Shown here piece by piece: positions 16,137-24,679 of a DNA stretch of 53,728 nucleotides (the first letter of the stretch is position 1; the number at the start of each line of letters is the position of its first letter). Source of the DNA: Flavobacteriaceae bacterium (GTDB lineage: Bacteria > Bacteroidota > Bacteroidia > Flavobacteriales > Flavobacteriaceae). The notes under the pieces are model-generated. The model was not told the DNA's origin and made no database searches. It saw only the letters and a program-made list of their open reading frames with translations. Made by a program: the position numbers and the translations under genes. The DNA lies in NCBI GenBank assembly GCA_026988355.1, contig JALSLK010000048.1, positions 1 through 53,728 of the forward strand, in the 5' to 3' direction.

Positions 16137-16742
16137 TTAAAAATCAATATCGTCGCTTATATCGACACTTTGGTCTTTAAATTTTTCTTTGTAGTAGGCT
16201 TCCCATTTATCTGATAATTCTGTTTGCAGATGAAATATTTTGTATCTTTCTTCTTGTTCTGGTGTTATTGCTGGTCCTCCTTCTTCTTCAAAAGCATAGC
16301 TATCAAAATTTTCTACATCCATTACTTTTTCTTTATAGAAAGCAGACCAATGTCCTCCTAGTTGTGAAAATTCCATTATACTAATTCCAAATTCTTTATC
16401 AAAATCTATTTCTAAACCTACTTCACTAGCAATGGCAGAGTAAGCTCTCATTTTTAAATAATCGCTCCATTCTGGATATTTGACTAATACTTCTTCTACT
16501 CCTGCTGCTGCTCCTTCTACATTGGCAAATTTTCCTTGTTTTGGATTGGTAAATACTTCGCCATAAAATTTCATATCGTCCATCGACATGCTTGCCATGT
16601 TATTATTCCAAAATTCTTGTACTTCTCCCCAAAGTGGTTCTTCGATACTTAATACTTTACATACTTGATCTAATTGCATTCCTGCTGCTAGGTTTGCTCC
16701 TGCACATGCATAATCTCTAAATGTTACTCCGTGTTTTTCCAT
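16137..16742 (-). CDS. Conserved hypothetical protein (possibly DUF6620-like)
   Basis: A soluble acidic protein of 201 residues without signal or membrane helices. Recurring aromatic helices stand out: LWGEVQEFWNNNMASMS, KFYGEVFTNPKQGKFA, WSDYLKMRAYSAIASEVG, GGHWSAFYKEKVMD and DKWEAYYKEKFKD; the last two share a WxAxYKEK pattern, suggesting two copies of a unit. From memory the sequence resembles proteins labelled DUF6620, but I could not check this. It is the last gene of a minus-strand group with a lipoprotein and two zinc-ribbon proteins. The function is unknown. Confidence 0.7.
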   Translation of the reverse strand: MEKHGVTFRDYACAGANLAAGMQLDQVCKVLSIEEPLWGEVQEFWNNNMASMSMDDMKFYGEVFTNPKQGKFANVEGAAAGVEEVLVKYPEWSDYLKMRAYSAIASEVGLEIDFDKEFGISIMEFSQLGGHWSAFYKEKVMDVENFDSYAFEEEGGPAITPEQEERYKIFHLQTELSDKWEAYYKEKFKDQSVDISDDIDF

Positions 16743-16759
16743 GATTGTTTCTTTTTTGT

Positions 16760-17470
16760 TTATTCTTTTAGGTATAAGTAATTGTTATTAATTATTAATT
16801 CTTTTGGCGATACTGTTTTTATTTTATCTGTTCCGTAGTTAGATGCTGTATAAATTGTATTTCCTTTAACGATATAGTTTCCTCTTTCTTTACTCCAACT
16901 TTCGTTTATATTAAACGTTCCTGTTTTAAACATTTCTAGGTTTAGGGTATCGGAAGAATTTGTACTAAACATAAAAAATTTATCCTTTTTAAAAACAATA
17001 TAATAACTCCATCCATCTTTATCTTTATTTTTTGTTTGATAGATTTTGTCTAATACAGGGTTTGTCTGTTTTATTTTTGTTGTAATTTTATTAAAATGAA
17101 ATTTGAATCTTCTTTCTTCTTTTTCTTGTTTATCTATTGCTTCTATTTCTATGTGTTTTTTATCGATTAAACGAACGGTAATATTTCCTTCTTTACTCTT
17201 TATAATAATTTCATTATCATCATTGGTTTCCCATTTTTTTTCTATATCAAATAATAAAAAAGACATCCTTTTATCTTCTTTAAATTCTAAGATATAAAAT
17301 AATGAACTTACTGCATCTAATGTAAATCCTCCTATTTCTGGATTATCTTTTTCTATTCGTTTTTCATCTATTTCCCACGTTCCTATTACAGAAGGTGTTT
17401 TACATGATAGAATAAACGATAAACTAAATAATATACTAAGTGTATACGTTAATATTTGTCTTTTTTTCAT
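16760..17470 (-). CDS. Lipocalin-like putative lipoprotein
   Basis: The 236-residue protein starts with a lipoprotein signal (ILTYTLSILFSLSFILSC, Cys23 of the precursor). After it, VIGTWEIDEKRIEKD followed by alternating strands (ILEFKEDKRMSFLLF, KKWETNDDNEIIIKSKEG, VRLIDKKHIEIEAID) is the arrangement of short lipocalin-like domains common in Bacteroidota. A second strand-rich part follows (YYIVFKKDKFFMFSTNS, GNYIVKGNTIYTA). It should sit in the envelope, facing the periplasm. It is 17 bases from the next gene and 10 bases from the previous one, so it belongs to the same operon. Confidence 0.7.
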   Translation of the reverse strand: MKKRQILTYTLSILFSLSFILSCKTPSVIGTWEIDEKRIEKDNPEIGGFTLDAVSSLFYILEFKEDKRMSFLLFDIEKKWETNDDNEIIIKSKEGNITVRLIDKKHIEIEAIDKQEKEERRFKFHFNKITTKIKQTNPVLDKIYQTKNKDKDGWSYYIVFKKDKFFMFSTNSSDTLNLEMFKTGTFNINESWSKERGNYIVKGNTIYTASNYGTDKIKTVSPKELIINNNYLYLKE

Positions 17471-17480
17471 TTTTGTATTA

Positions 17481-18335
17481 TTAAAAATTCAAATCTCTTT
17501 TTCTTTCTTCATAAAACCATTTCATTTTTACATCGACATCGTGTTCTATTGTTTCTTTGTAATCTGGTAAAAACTCACTTCGCTCTGTAAAATATTTTAT
17601 CCAAAAGGCTCTTTCGGTTTCTTCTCTTTTTTTGTATGCTGTGATGTATTCTGTTTTATCTTGCTCTTCTCGTGGTGGTCTAATATCTTGAAATTCTTTT
17701 TTTGCTTGTTGCATCGTATCCCATTCTGTAATAGCGGTGTGTTTTGCCAAATTATCTACAACCCAACGAATTTGTGTAATTTTATCGTTTGGTGTAAATG
17801 TATTTACGGTATTACAATAATCACAGCTTACATAATGTGAATGGAACACATCTTTACGTACTTCTATTTTTGCGCTACATTGTGTGCATGTAAAGTTTTC
17901 GTTTAATCCTTTTACTGCGTGGTCATAAAATTTTTTCGATATTTTGCCTTCTAGTATGATTTCAAATCGTTCGATTCTATCTAAAAATTCTTCTCCTAAA
18001 CGTACTCCTTTTTGATTTTGATCTATTAATTTCCATCTTTCGATATATTCTTGCATTTGTGGTGCTACTTTATCATCAAAAGTAGTATCTATTTTTGTAC
18101 GTAATCCTTGTAATTGTGATTTTATTCCTTGCCATGCTGTCATCGTTGGATCTATATCGTAATCGTTTTCTTCTAGATTATCGATTAATGCTTCTTCGGC
18201 ATTTACTAACGATTCGTTAAATCGTGTTGTCATTTTACCTAAAAACGCATCCCATTTTTCTACTAATTTTAGAAATTCTGGATGTTGTTCTTTAGTTTCT
18301 TCTTTTTTTTCTTTTTTTCCAAATAGTCCAAACAT
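17481..18335 (-). CDS. Zinc-ribbon protein of unknown function
   Basis: A soluble protein of 284 residues. It begins MFGLFGKKEKKEE, then has charged helices (EFLKLVEKWDAFLGKMTTRF, EYIERWKLIDQNQKGVRLGE). A zinc ribbon occupies about 150-174 (C150-x2-C153, C171-x2-C174, SCDYCN), followed by a Trp/Tyr-rich helical tail (ERAFWIKYFTERSEFLPDY). The knuckle CDYC recurs in the 69-residue zinc-ribbon protein 67 bases upstream. I do not recognise the family. It begins a run of closely spaced genes (gaps of 10 and 17 bases) and is presumably made together with the lipoprotein and the 16137 protein. Confidence 0.75.
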   Translation of the reverse strand: MFGLFGKKEKKEETKEQHPEFLKLVEKWDAFLGKMTTRFNESLVNAEEALIDNLEENDYDIDPTMTAWQGIKSQLQGLRTKIDTTFDDKVAPQMQEYIERWKLIDQNQKGVRLGEEFLDRIERFEIILEGKISKKFYDHAVKGLNENFTCTQCSAKIEVRKDVFHSHYVSCDYCNTVNTFTPNDKITQIRWVVDNLAKHTAITEWDTMQQAKKEFQDIRPPREEQDKTEYITAYKKREETERAFWIKYFTERSEFLPDYKETIEHDVDVKMKWFYEERKRDLNF

Positions 18336-18402
18336 ATTTTTATTTTTTTAGTCTTCGTATGAAATTTCTCCAAATACTTAATTCTTATAGGTTTCCATTG
18401 GT

Positions 18403-18612
18403 TTATTTTTTGCTGTCGATTCTTATTTCGTTATCTATATCCATAAACTTAAATCCACAATAATCGCAAGTTGTTAAGTTTGTGTCTTTTGGTCTTGCTG
18501 CTCCACATCCTTCACATTTACGTGTTTTTGTTTCGGATGTTTTACGTTCGTCTCCATAAATCTTTTTTGATTTATTGGCATTATTGGTTATTTTTTTGAA
18601 TGGATTTGCCAT
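18403..18612 (-). CDS. Small zinc-ribbon protein
   Basis: A 69-residue basic protein with a single four-Cys ribbon: C33-x2-C36 (CEGCGAARPKD) and C49-x2-C52 (TCDYCGFKFMD). The N-terminal 30 residues are Lys-rich (MANPFKKITNNANKSKK). The ribbon is like the rubredoxin-type double knuckles attached to SPFH and Psp-related proteins, which fits its place near the SPFH gene, but this is inference. It could be a free-standing adaptor. No signal peptide. Confidence 0.75.
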   Translation of the reverse strand: MANPFKKITNNANKSKKIYGDERKTSETKTRKCEGCGAARPKDTNLTTCDYCGFKFMDIDNEIRIDSKK

Positions 18613-18684
18613 TTTATTTTTTTTATAAAGATATGTGACTTCTTATTTTTTAAACGAAGTATTTTACATCTGCATGAATGCGTT

Positions 18685-21600
18685 TTATATTTGCTGTTTT
18701 TTATGTAGTTCTTTTACCTTTTTTAACATTTCTTCATAATTCAAATTGTTAATTTTTAATGCTTCTTTCTTTTTTTGCCCTTTTTTTATATATCTAATAT
18801 TATAGGTTACTTTTCCTTCTTCTTTTTCTTTATGATCTATTAGTATACCATATGATTCTTTGTCTGAAAAATGAAACGTTGTTAATTGTGTTCCATCATC
18901 AAGGTATTGTTTTACTAGCATATCCTCTTTTTTTCCAGCAAAAGAAAATATAGCTACTATTTCTCTATCATTTTTATACGAAAGATGTGTTGGTATATCT
19001 GTTGAACTATATACTTTATAATATAATCCTACTTCTTTTTTTGGAAATAATGTTGTTACAACTTGTTTTTCTTCTATCTGAATTATTGTTTTTATAAAAT
19101 CTCTTTTTAAGAAAAAATCCATTTCAACTTTTCCGCTTTGCAATTTTCCATTTTCAAAATGAAGAAATCCTAGAAGTTTTTTATTTTTATAATAGAATAC
19201 TATTCCTTTTGTTTTCTCCTTATTTGTAAAAGTTACTTCTGCTTTTAGATCTCCTTTAATTGTAAATCCAGTTGTATTATAACTTATCTCTGTTTTATTA
19301 TGATTATTTATTGTTTTTTCTTTTTTCCCGTTTTTATAGTTGTGTTTATAGTAATATCCTCCAAACGAACCTTCTAAAAGTTCTAATTGTATTCCTTTTA
19401 TTATTTCTCCGTTTTTATACAACAAACTGTCTTTTACACCGTGTGATGTTTCGTAATATTCAAAACCTTCTTTTTTTCCTTTTTGGTAATTGGATAATAT
19501 TTTTAAGCCTTCTTGCTTGGATGTTGAAAATTGACCTGAATAGGCTTTTCCTTTTTTGTATATTCCGTTTATTTTTTTTGTTAAACTTGGTAGTTCTTTT
19601 TTATTTCTATTAAAATATTTTCCGTGTTTTTTTCCGTTTTTATAATTGTATTTTTTTATTGTATCGCTAATTTCTTCTTGAATGTTTACTTCTATTTCTT
19701 CTTGTTTTTTTCCTTTTTTATATTTAGTTATCACATAATTATCATATTTTTTTTCTTTTTTAAAGAACAGTCCTGTATAGGCTTTTCCGTTTTTATATTT
19801 TCCTTCTCCTAAAAGGCTGTCTTTGTATTTTAGTATATTTTTTTCTAAAATTGGTGTTCCTTTTTCATAAACTATTTTTTGCAATACAATCGTATTTATA
19901 GTTGTAAACTCGCCATCTTTTTCTCCTTTAAAATAACTCATTATTGTATTGTTTTCTCTGTTATAAAAAATTCCTGTAAAGGGTTTGTCCTTTTTATAAA
20001 TTCCTGTTATGGCTTTACCGTTTTTATAGTTTGTGAAAACTACTTTTTCTATTCCTTCTTTTATATTATCTTTATATGTTGTTATTATATCTAACTTAGC
20101 TCGACCTGTTTTATAATTAATACATATTCCGTTTTTTTTACCATTTTTGTATGTAATTTTTTCTTTGTATGTAGATACAATTCCATTATATGGTTTTCCA
20201 TCTACAAATTCACAAGTAGTTGTTTCTTTTTTTAAAGGTGTATATTTTACAGTGCCTTGTATTAAATCGTTTACATAATTTCCTTCTATTATTATTTTAT
20301 TTTGTTTATATTCTCTAAATAAACCTTCTCCTTTACCTTTCTTATATGTAATCAAATAATTACTTTTCCAATGCATACCATTGTATGGTTTTCCATCTTT
20401 GTATTCTATTGTATATGGCGTGTTGTTTTTATAAATAATTCTTTTCGTTACATTATTATAATCGTCATTTAACTTATGGAAACTAACTTCTTCTAATGTA
20501 AATTTTTTGGTATCGTAATTTTTATCGTATTTTTCTTTTTTGCTTACGAATCCTTTTGTGTAATATTTTACAGTAGAATAATCCATTTTTTGTCCTTCAT
20601 AAGGTTTATTATTTTTGTAGTTGCATATAAAATATTCGTTTTTATGATTTGGTTTTGGTGTCTTTCTCCATACAATTGTATCGTTTTTATATTGTGTTAT
20701 TTCTTCTATTTCGTCTTCGTAATTGTATTTTTTTTCGATACCATTTTTCTTGTTTTCTTTATAATTTGTATGTTTATAACCATCGATATAAAATCCATTT
20801 TTTAATTCGTTATTGGTATAACCTATTCCTAATAAATCTCCTTTTTTATTATACCAATTGGTTTGACTTTCTAAGCCGCTATATACGGTTCTTTCTTTTA
20901 TATTTTTGAAACTATAATCGTAATATTCTTCTTCTTTTAGTAAATTTCCTTCTTTATATGTCTGTTTTGTACGATATTTTATAACACTTCCATTGTATGG
21001 TTTTCCATTTTTATAGGTTGTTTGTACTAGTATTTTGTCTAAATTTTCATCATACGTTATTTCTTCTCCTATCTGAATTCCTTCTTTGTAATTTCTTTCG
21101 GTTCTGTCAATTAAAAAACCACCATTCCATTTTTCTCCTTCTTTATATTGTCCATATAACCATTTTTCTCCATTTTTATGATATACTGTTTCTTCTGTTT
21201 TTTTATATTCTTTAATAAAAATTATTTTTGATTTTATTGCTGATATTTGCTGATTTTCTTCATAAAAGCTAATTTCTGTACCATGACTTATGGAATAGGT
21301 GTCTTTTTTGGTATAAAATAATGTTCCTATTTCGTTATTATTCTTATCGTAATAAACCTCTTTTAATGGTAATTCTTCATTGTAATAACTACTTTGTGAA
21401 TTTTTTTCTATAAAATAGAATTTTTCCTTTGCTCTTATATTACTATCTTGGTAATAAGTAATATCCGACTGTTTTTTTCCTTTTATATATTTTGTGTAAG
21501 AAACTGGACATGCACAATTGTCTTTTATTGTTCCGCTATAAGGTTTTCCGTTTTTATATGTTCCTTTAGAAATTACATTTCCATTGGTAAGAAAACTAAT

Positions 21601-21927
21601 AATTGTTCCTTCTAATTTTCCTTTATCATAATTTCGAAGAATTGTTTTTTTTCCTTTTATATCGTACCATATTATTTCTCCTTGTAATGTTTCTTTTTCT
21701 AGGTTAGAAAAGTAACCATCCATTTGCATGTTTCCATTAATATAATAGTCTTTTATTTGATATAGATTATCCTTTATTTTATCTACTAATCGATAAAAAT
21801 TTGCATTTTCTTGTGTTGTTTTTTTCCAATTTTCATCCAAATATATTTTTTGTTGTCCTAAAATATTTTGAGAGAATATTAGTAATAGCACTACAATTAT
21901 GGTATTTATTAACTTTTGTTTTATCAT
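18685..21927 (-). CDS. Giant secreted MORN-type (YwqK-like) repeat protein
   Basis: From the ATG at 21927 it has 1080 residues and a signal peptide (KLINTIIVVLLLIFSQNILG). Roughly twenty copies of a (Y/F)KxGK-(P/A)Y-xG type unit follow, for example YKNGKPYSGTI, YKDGKPYNGMH, FVDGKPYNGIV, YKNGKAYTGLF, YKNGKKHGKYF and YKKGKAYSGQF. This is the MORN_2 pattern of proteins labelled YwqK family antitoxin. Typical members are 150-400 residues, so this one is very long. There is no T9SS sorting domain or lipobox, so it is probably periplasmic. No toxin partner is next to it. The longer frame from 21957 is rejected because a promoter element (21946-21953) lies inside that extension. Confidence 0.85.
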   Translation of the reverse strand: MIKQKLINTIIVVLLLIFSQNILGQQKIYLDENWKKTTQENANFYRLVDKIKDNLYQIKDYYINGNMQMDGYFSNLEKETLQGEIIWYDIKGKKTILRNYDKGKLEGTIISFLTNGNVISKGTYKNGKPYSGTIKDNCACPVSYTKYIKGKKQSDITYYQDSNIRAKEKFYFIEKNSQSSYYNEELPLKEVYYDKNNNEIGTLFYTKKDTYSISHGTEISFYEENQQISAIKSKIIFIKEYKKTEETVYHKNGEKWLYGQYKEGEKWNGGFLIDRTERNYKEGIQIGEEITYDENLDKILVQTTYKNGKPYNGSVIKYRTKQTYKEGNLLKEEEYYDYSFKNIKERTVYSGLESQTNWYNKKGDLLGIGYTNNELKNGFYIDGYKHTNYKENKKNGIEKKYNYEDEIEEITQYKNDTIVWRKTPKPNHKNEYFICNYKNNKPYEGQKMDYSTVKYYTKGFVSKKEKYDKNYDTKKFTLEEVSFHKLNDDYNNVTKRIIYKNNTPYTIEYKDGKPYNGMHWKSNYLITYKKGKGEGLFREYKQNKIIIEGNYVNDLIQGTVKYTPLKKETTTCEFVDGKPYNGIVSTYKEKITYKNGKKNGICINYKTGRAKLDIITTYKDNIKEGIEKVVFTNYKNGKAITGIYKKDKPFTGIFYNRENNTIMSYFKGEKDGEFTTINTIVLQKIVYEKGTPILEKNILKYKDSLLGEGKYKNGKAYTGLFFKKEKKYDNYVITKYKKGKKQEEIEVNIQEEISDTIKKYNYKNGKKHGKYFNRNKKELPSLTKKINGIYKKGKAYSGQFSTSKQEGLKILSNYQKGKKEGFEYYETSHGVKDSLLYKNGEIIKGIQLELLEGSFGGYYYKHNYKNGKKEKTINNHNKTEISYNTTGFTIKGDLKAEVTFTNKEKTKGIVFYYKNKKLLGFLHFENGKLQSGKVEMDFFLKRDFIKTIIQIEEKQVVTTLFPKKEVGLYYKVYSSTDIPTHLSYKNDREIVAIFSFAGKKEDMLVKQYLDDGTQLTTFHFSDKESYGILIDHKEKEEGKVTYNIRYIKKGQKKKEALKINNLNYEEMLKKVKELHKKQQI

Positions 21928-21945
21928 TATTTTTATTTTATAATT

Positions 21946-21953
21946 CAAAAGTA
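21946..21953 (-). promoter_or_regulatory. -7 promoter element of the MORN-repeat gene
   Basis: On the minus strand the sequence is TACTTTTG, a full match to TAnnTTTG. No clear TTG is found at the right distance. Transcription would begin about 13 bases before the ATG at 21927. Confidence 0.5.
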
Positions 21954-22015
21954 ACATCTATTATAGTAACATTAAAAAGCATTTTATAAGCGATAACATG
22001 TAATTGATATTTGTC

Positions 22016-22051
22016 AAAAAAGCCATTTAAAATAATTTAAACGGCTTTTTT
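22016..22051 (-). terminator. Terminator after the two-component response regulator
   Basis: AAAAAAGCC (22016-22024) pairs with GGCTTTTTT (22043-22051), with TTTAAA pairing within. It begins about 48 bases beyond the regulator stop and gives a T run on either strand. Confidence 0.8.
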
Positions 22052-22098
22052 AGTTCTTCTTAAAATTAAATTGTGTTAAAATCCATTCCTATTCGCAA

Positions 22099-22827
22099 TT
22101 ATATGTTATTGATTAACTGAATAACTTCCGATTTTTTTCTTGTAGATACACTTACTAATTCTGCATTTGACAGTTGTAGAAAACCATTTTTATCTATCCC
22201 TAAAACATGTTTTATATTTACTAAATGCGATTGATGACACCTTATAAAATCATTTCCTAAAATATCTTGATAATACTTAATATTTCTAGAAACAATAATT
22301 TTTTTATCTTTGGTAACAAAAATAGTATAAGCTCCATCTGCTTCTAATCGTATTATTTCTTTTATATAAAAAATAAAATGTTGTTCTGTTGTTTTTAGTA
22401 CAATTTTTTTTTCTTTTTTTTCTATATTATTTAATAGTAATCTTAATAATTTTTGATGTTCTTTCTTGTTTTCAATATTTAATTTTGCTCTTTTAATTGC
22501 TTCTTGGAGTTCTGTTGGATCTAGTGGTTTTAGCAAGTAATCTATTGCGCTAAATTTAAAGGCATCGATTGCATATTGGTTATAAGCTGTTGTAAAAATA
22601 ATACTAAAATTTACTTCCGATTGTTTTAAAATATCGAAACCTGTACCATCTTCTAATTCTATATCTAAAAATACCAAATCTGGTTTTTCTGTTTTTAATA
22701 ATTGCATCGCATCTTTTACATAACCTGTTTCTGCTATTACATTTATAGATGGTTCTAATATGGTAAGCATTTTTTTTAATCCGTTTCTTACATGGAGTTC
22801 ATCTTCTATTATTATTGTTCTTATCAT
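22099..22827 (-). CDS. LytTR-type response regulator
   Basis: A receiver plus LytTR DNA-binding regulator, 242 residues from the ATG at 22827. Receiver: acidic pair Glu8/Asp9 (IIIEDE), phosphoacceptor Asp55 (LVFLDIELEDG), TTAYNQYAIDAF and the KP of DYLLKPLD. LytTR domain: about 145-242, with IIRLEADGAYTIFVTKDKK, ISRNIKYYQDIL-like and RCHQSHLVNIKHV. It starts 2 bases after the histidine kinase stop; a second ATG at 22848 would overlap the kinase by 19 bases. This is the standard partner of a LytS-type kinase, and the pair forms one transcript. Targets cannot be read from the sequence. Confidence 0.93.
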   Translation of the reverse strand: MIRTIIIEDELHVRNGLKKMLTILEPSINVIAETGYVKDAMQLLKTEKPDLVFLDIELEDGTGFDILKQSEVNFSIIFTTAYNQYAIDAFKFSAIDYLLKPLDPTELQEAIKRAKLNIENKKEHQKLLRLLLNNIEKKEKKIVLKTTEQHFIFYIKEIIRLEADGAYTIFVTKDKKIIVSRNIKYYQDILGNDFIRCHQSHLVNIKHVLGIDKNGFLQLSNAELVSVSTRKKSEVIQLINNI

Positions 22828-22829
22828 AT

Positions 22830-24605
22830 TTATGAGTTTGTTAGACAAAATCGTATTGTAGTTCCTTTTTCTAAAGATTCTATTACAAACGAATCTTCGT
22901 CTTTTTTACCTAATAATTTTATTCTTTTTTTAAAAATATCTGTAGAATGTATTTTGCCATCGCTTTTTACCGATGGGTTTTTCCCGTTGCCATTATCTTT
23001 TATTTCATAACAAATTCTATTTCCGTCTCTAGATATATTAAGTATTATCTTTCCTTTAATTTTACTGTTTTTAAATCCATGCTCAATGGCATTTTCTATA
23101 AATGGTTGAATCAATAATGGTGGTATTTCTACAATGTTAATATCGACATCTGCAAAAACATTTATTTCGTAATCGAACTTGTCTTGAAATCTCAATTTTT
23201 GAGTATCTAAATAGTTTTTTAATGCATCTATTTCTTCTACGAGTAGAATTGTTTTTTGATTGATAAAATCAAAATTCTGACGAATCAATTTTGCAAATCG
23301 TGACAAATACGTTGCCGATTTTATAGTATCATTATCCAATAACGAGTTTTGTATTGCAGACAATGCATTAAATATAAAATGTGGATTCATTTGAGATCGT
23401 AAAACCATTTGTTCTAAATATAATTTTTCTTTCTCATTTTTTAGCACTTTATTTCTAGTAGATTGATACCAATACAATCCTAATAAAATCAACAATCCAG
23501 AGAGAATTCCAAATATAATTTTATTTTTAAAACTTATACTTTTATACTGTTCTATTTCTTTTTTACTCTGAAATAGTTTGTGTTGATTTTTTAGTACTTT
23601 TATTTTTTCTTCGTTTTGCTTTTTTATATTTATATTATATACAGAGTCAAATTTAGCTTGGTATATTAATGCTTGTTCAAAATCTTTATTCGTAATTGAT
23701 GTTTTTAATAAACTACTATAAATATTTTGTAATACATTTTGATTTTTATTTATTTTTTCAATTTCTACAGCTTTTAAAAAATTATCTATTGCCTTTTTAT
23801 ATTCTTTTTTTAGTAAGTAAACTTCGCCAATATTTGCATACGGAATACTATTTGATATTTTTGATTCTCTATTATTTTTTATAGCTTTTCCGTAATATAT
23901 TAGCGCTTTATCATATTTTCCAAATAATTCATACACTCTTCCAATATTACTATACGATTTACCGATACCTTCTTTATCTTTTAATAAAAAACTAATATCT
24001 AATGATTTTTCATTATAAGCTAATGCTTGTTTTATATTGCCCATACTTTTATATATAATTGCAATATTATTATAGGTTGCAGATAGTCGTACACTATCCT
24101 TTTCTTTTATAGAAAGATCAACTGTATTAAATAAATAATCGAAGGCTTTTAAGTAATCTTTATTACTATAATATATAAAAGATAATGCATTATTTGCAGA
24201 AACTATTTCTTTATTAAATTGATGTGTTTTGGCTAAATCAAGAGCTTCTAATGCTTGATTTGTTGCATCAACAAAATTGTTTAAGCGCACATTAGAATCC
24301 GATTGATATAATAAAATTTTTATTGTTTTATTTTCATTTCCTTTAAAAAAAGGCAAAATTTCACGAAATATTTCTAACGCCTTTTTATGATTATTATTTT
24401 CTTGATAAGCCGATGCTTGGTAATACTTAATTTCTGCAATAAATTTCTTATTATAATTTCTGTTACGCACCAGTAAACTATCTACATAAATAATAGTATT
24501 TGTTGGAGATGATTTATAATTATCTTGCAAATAATTTACGATGTCTTTCTGACCATAACCTATTATCGAAGAAAAAATTAATAAAAAAAAGCTCCATCTT
24601 TTCAT
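22830..24605 (-). CDS. TPR-containing LytS-type sensor histidine kinase
   Basis: The 591-residue kinase has a signal peptide (FFLLIFSSIIGYGQ), a periplasmic region with six or more tetratricopeptide repeats (YNNIAIIYKSMGNIKQALAYN, SYSNIGRVYELFGKYDKALI), one membrane helix (about 363-382) and a cytoplasmic His_kinase domain. The phosphoacceptor is His409 in QMNPHFIFNAL; the ATP-binding N box is QPFIENAIEHGF and a G box is KDNGNGK. The arrangement is common in Bacteroidota, where the sensor probably reads a periplasmic protein signal through the TPRs. A consensus promoter lies immediately upstream. Confidence 0.93.
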   Translation of the reverse strand: MKRWSFFLLIFSSIIGYGQKDIVNYLQDNYKSSPTNTIIYVDSLLVRNRNYNKKFIAEIKYYQASAYQENNNHKKALEIFREILPFFKGNENKTIKILLYQSDSNVRLNNFVDATNQALEALDLAKTHQFNKEIVSANNALSFIYYSNKDYLKAFDYLFNTVDLSIKEKDSVRLSATYNNIAIIYKSMGNIKQALAYNEKSLDISFLLKDKEGIGKSYSNIGRVYELFGKYDKALIYYGKAIKNNRESKISNSIPYANIGEVYLLKKEYKKAIDNFLKAVEIEKINKNQNVLQNIYSSLLKTSITNKDFEQALIYQAKFDSVYNINIKKQNEEKIKVLKNQHKLFQSKKEIEQYKSISFKNKIIFGILSGLLILLGLYWYQSTRNKVLKNEKEKLYLEQMVLRSQMNPHFIFNALSAIQNSLLDNDTIKSATYLSRFAKLIRQNFDFINQKTILLVEEIDALKNYLDTQKLRFQDKFDYEINVFADVDINIVEIPPLLIQPFIENAIEHGFKNSKIKGKIILNISRDGNRICYEIKDNGNGKNPSVKSDGKIHSTDIFKKRIKLLGKKDEDSFVIESLEKGTTIRFCLTNS

Positions 24606-24610
24606 ACCTA

Positions 24611-24639
24611 CAAAAGTAGACTTTTAACATTTGTAACAA
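24611..24639 (-). promoter_or_regulatory. Promoter of the histidine kinase-response regulator pair
   Basis: On the minus strand, TTG (24639-24637) is followed after 18 bases by TACTTTTG (24618-24611), a full match to the Bacteroidota TTG-N(17-23)-TAnnTTTG form. The start point would fall within a few bases of the kinase ATG at 24605, so the mRNA may be leaderless or nearly so. Confidence 0.7.
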
Positions 24640-24679
24640 AGAATATGTTTGATATTTGCATGAAAAAAATTGATATATG

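Noticed and set aside
19272-21215. Several plus-strand frames rich in Phe, Leu and Tyr opposite the MORN gene
   Set aside because: They arise from the Lys/Asn-rich coding strand read backwards; the minus-strand frame has clear repeats and a signal peptide.
18685-21927. Toxin-antitoxin system based on the YwqK label
   Set aside because: No toxin-like neighbour; the protein is exported and far longer than family members.
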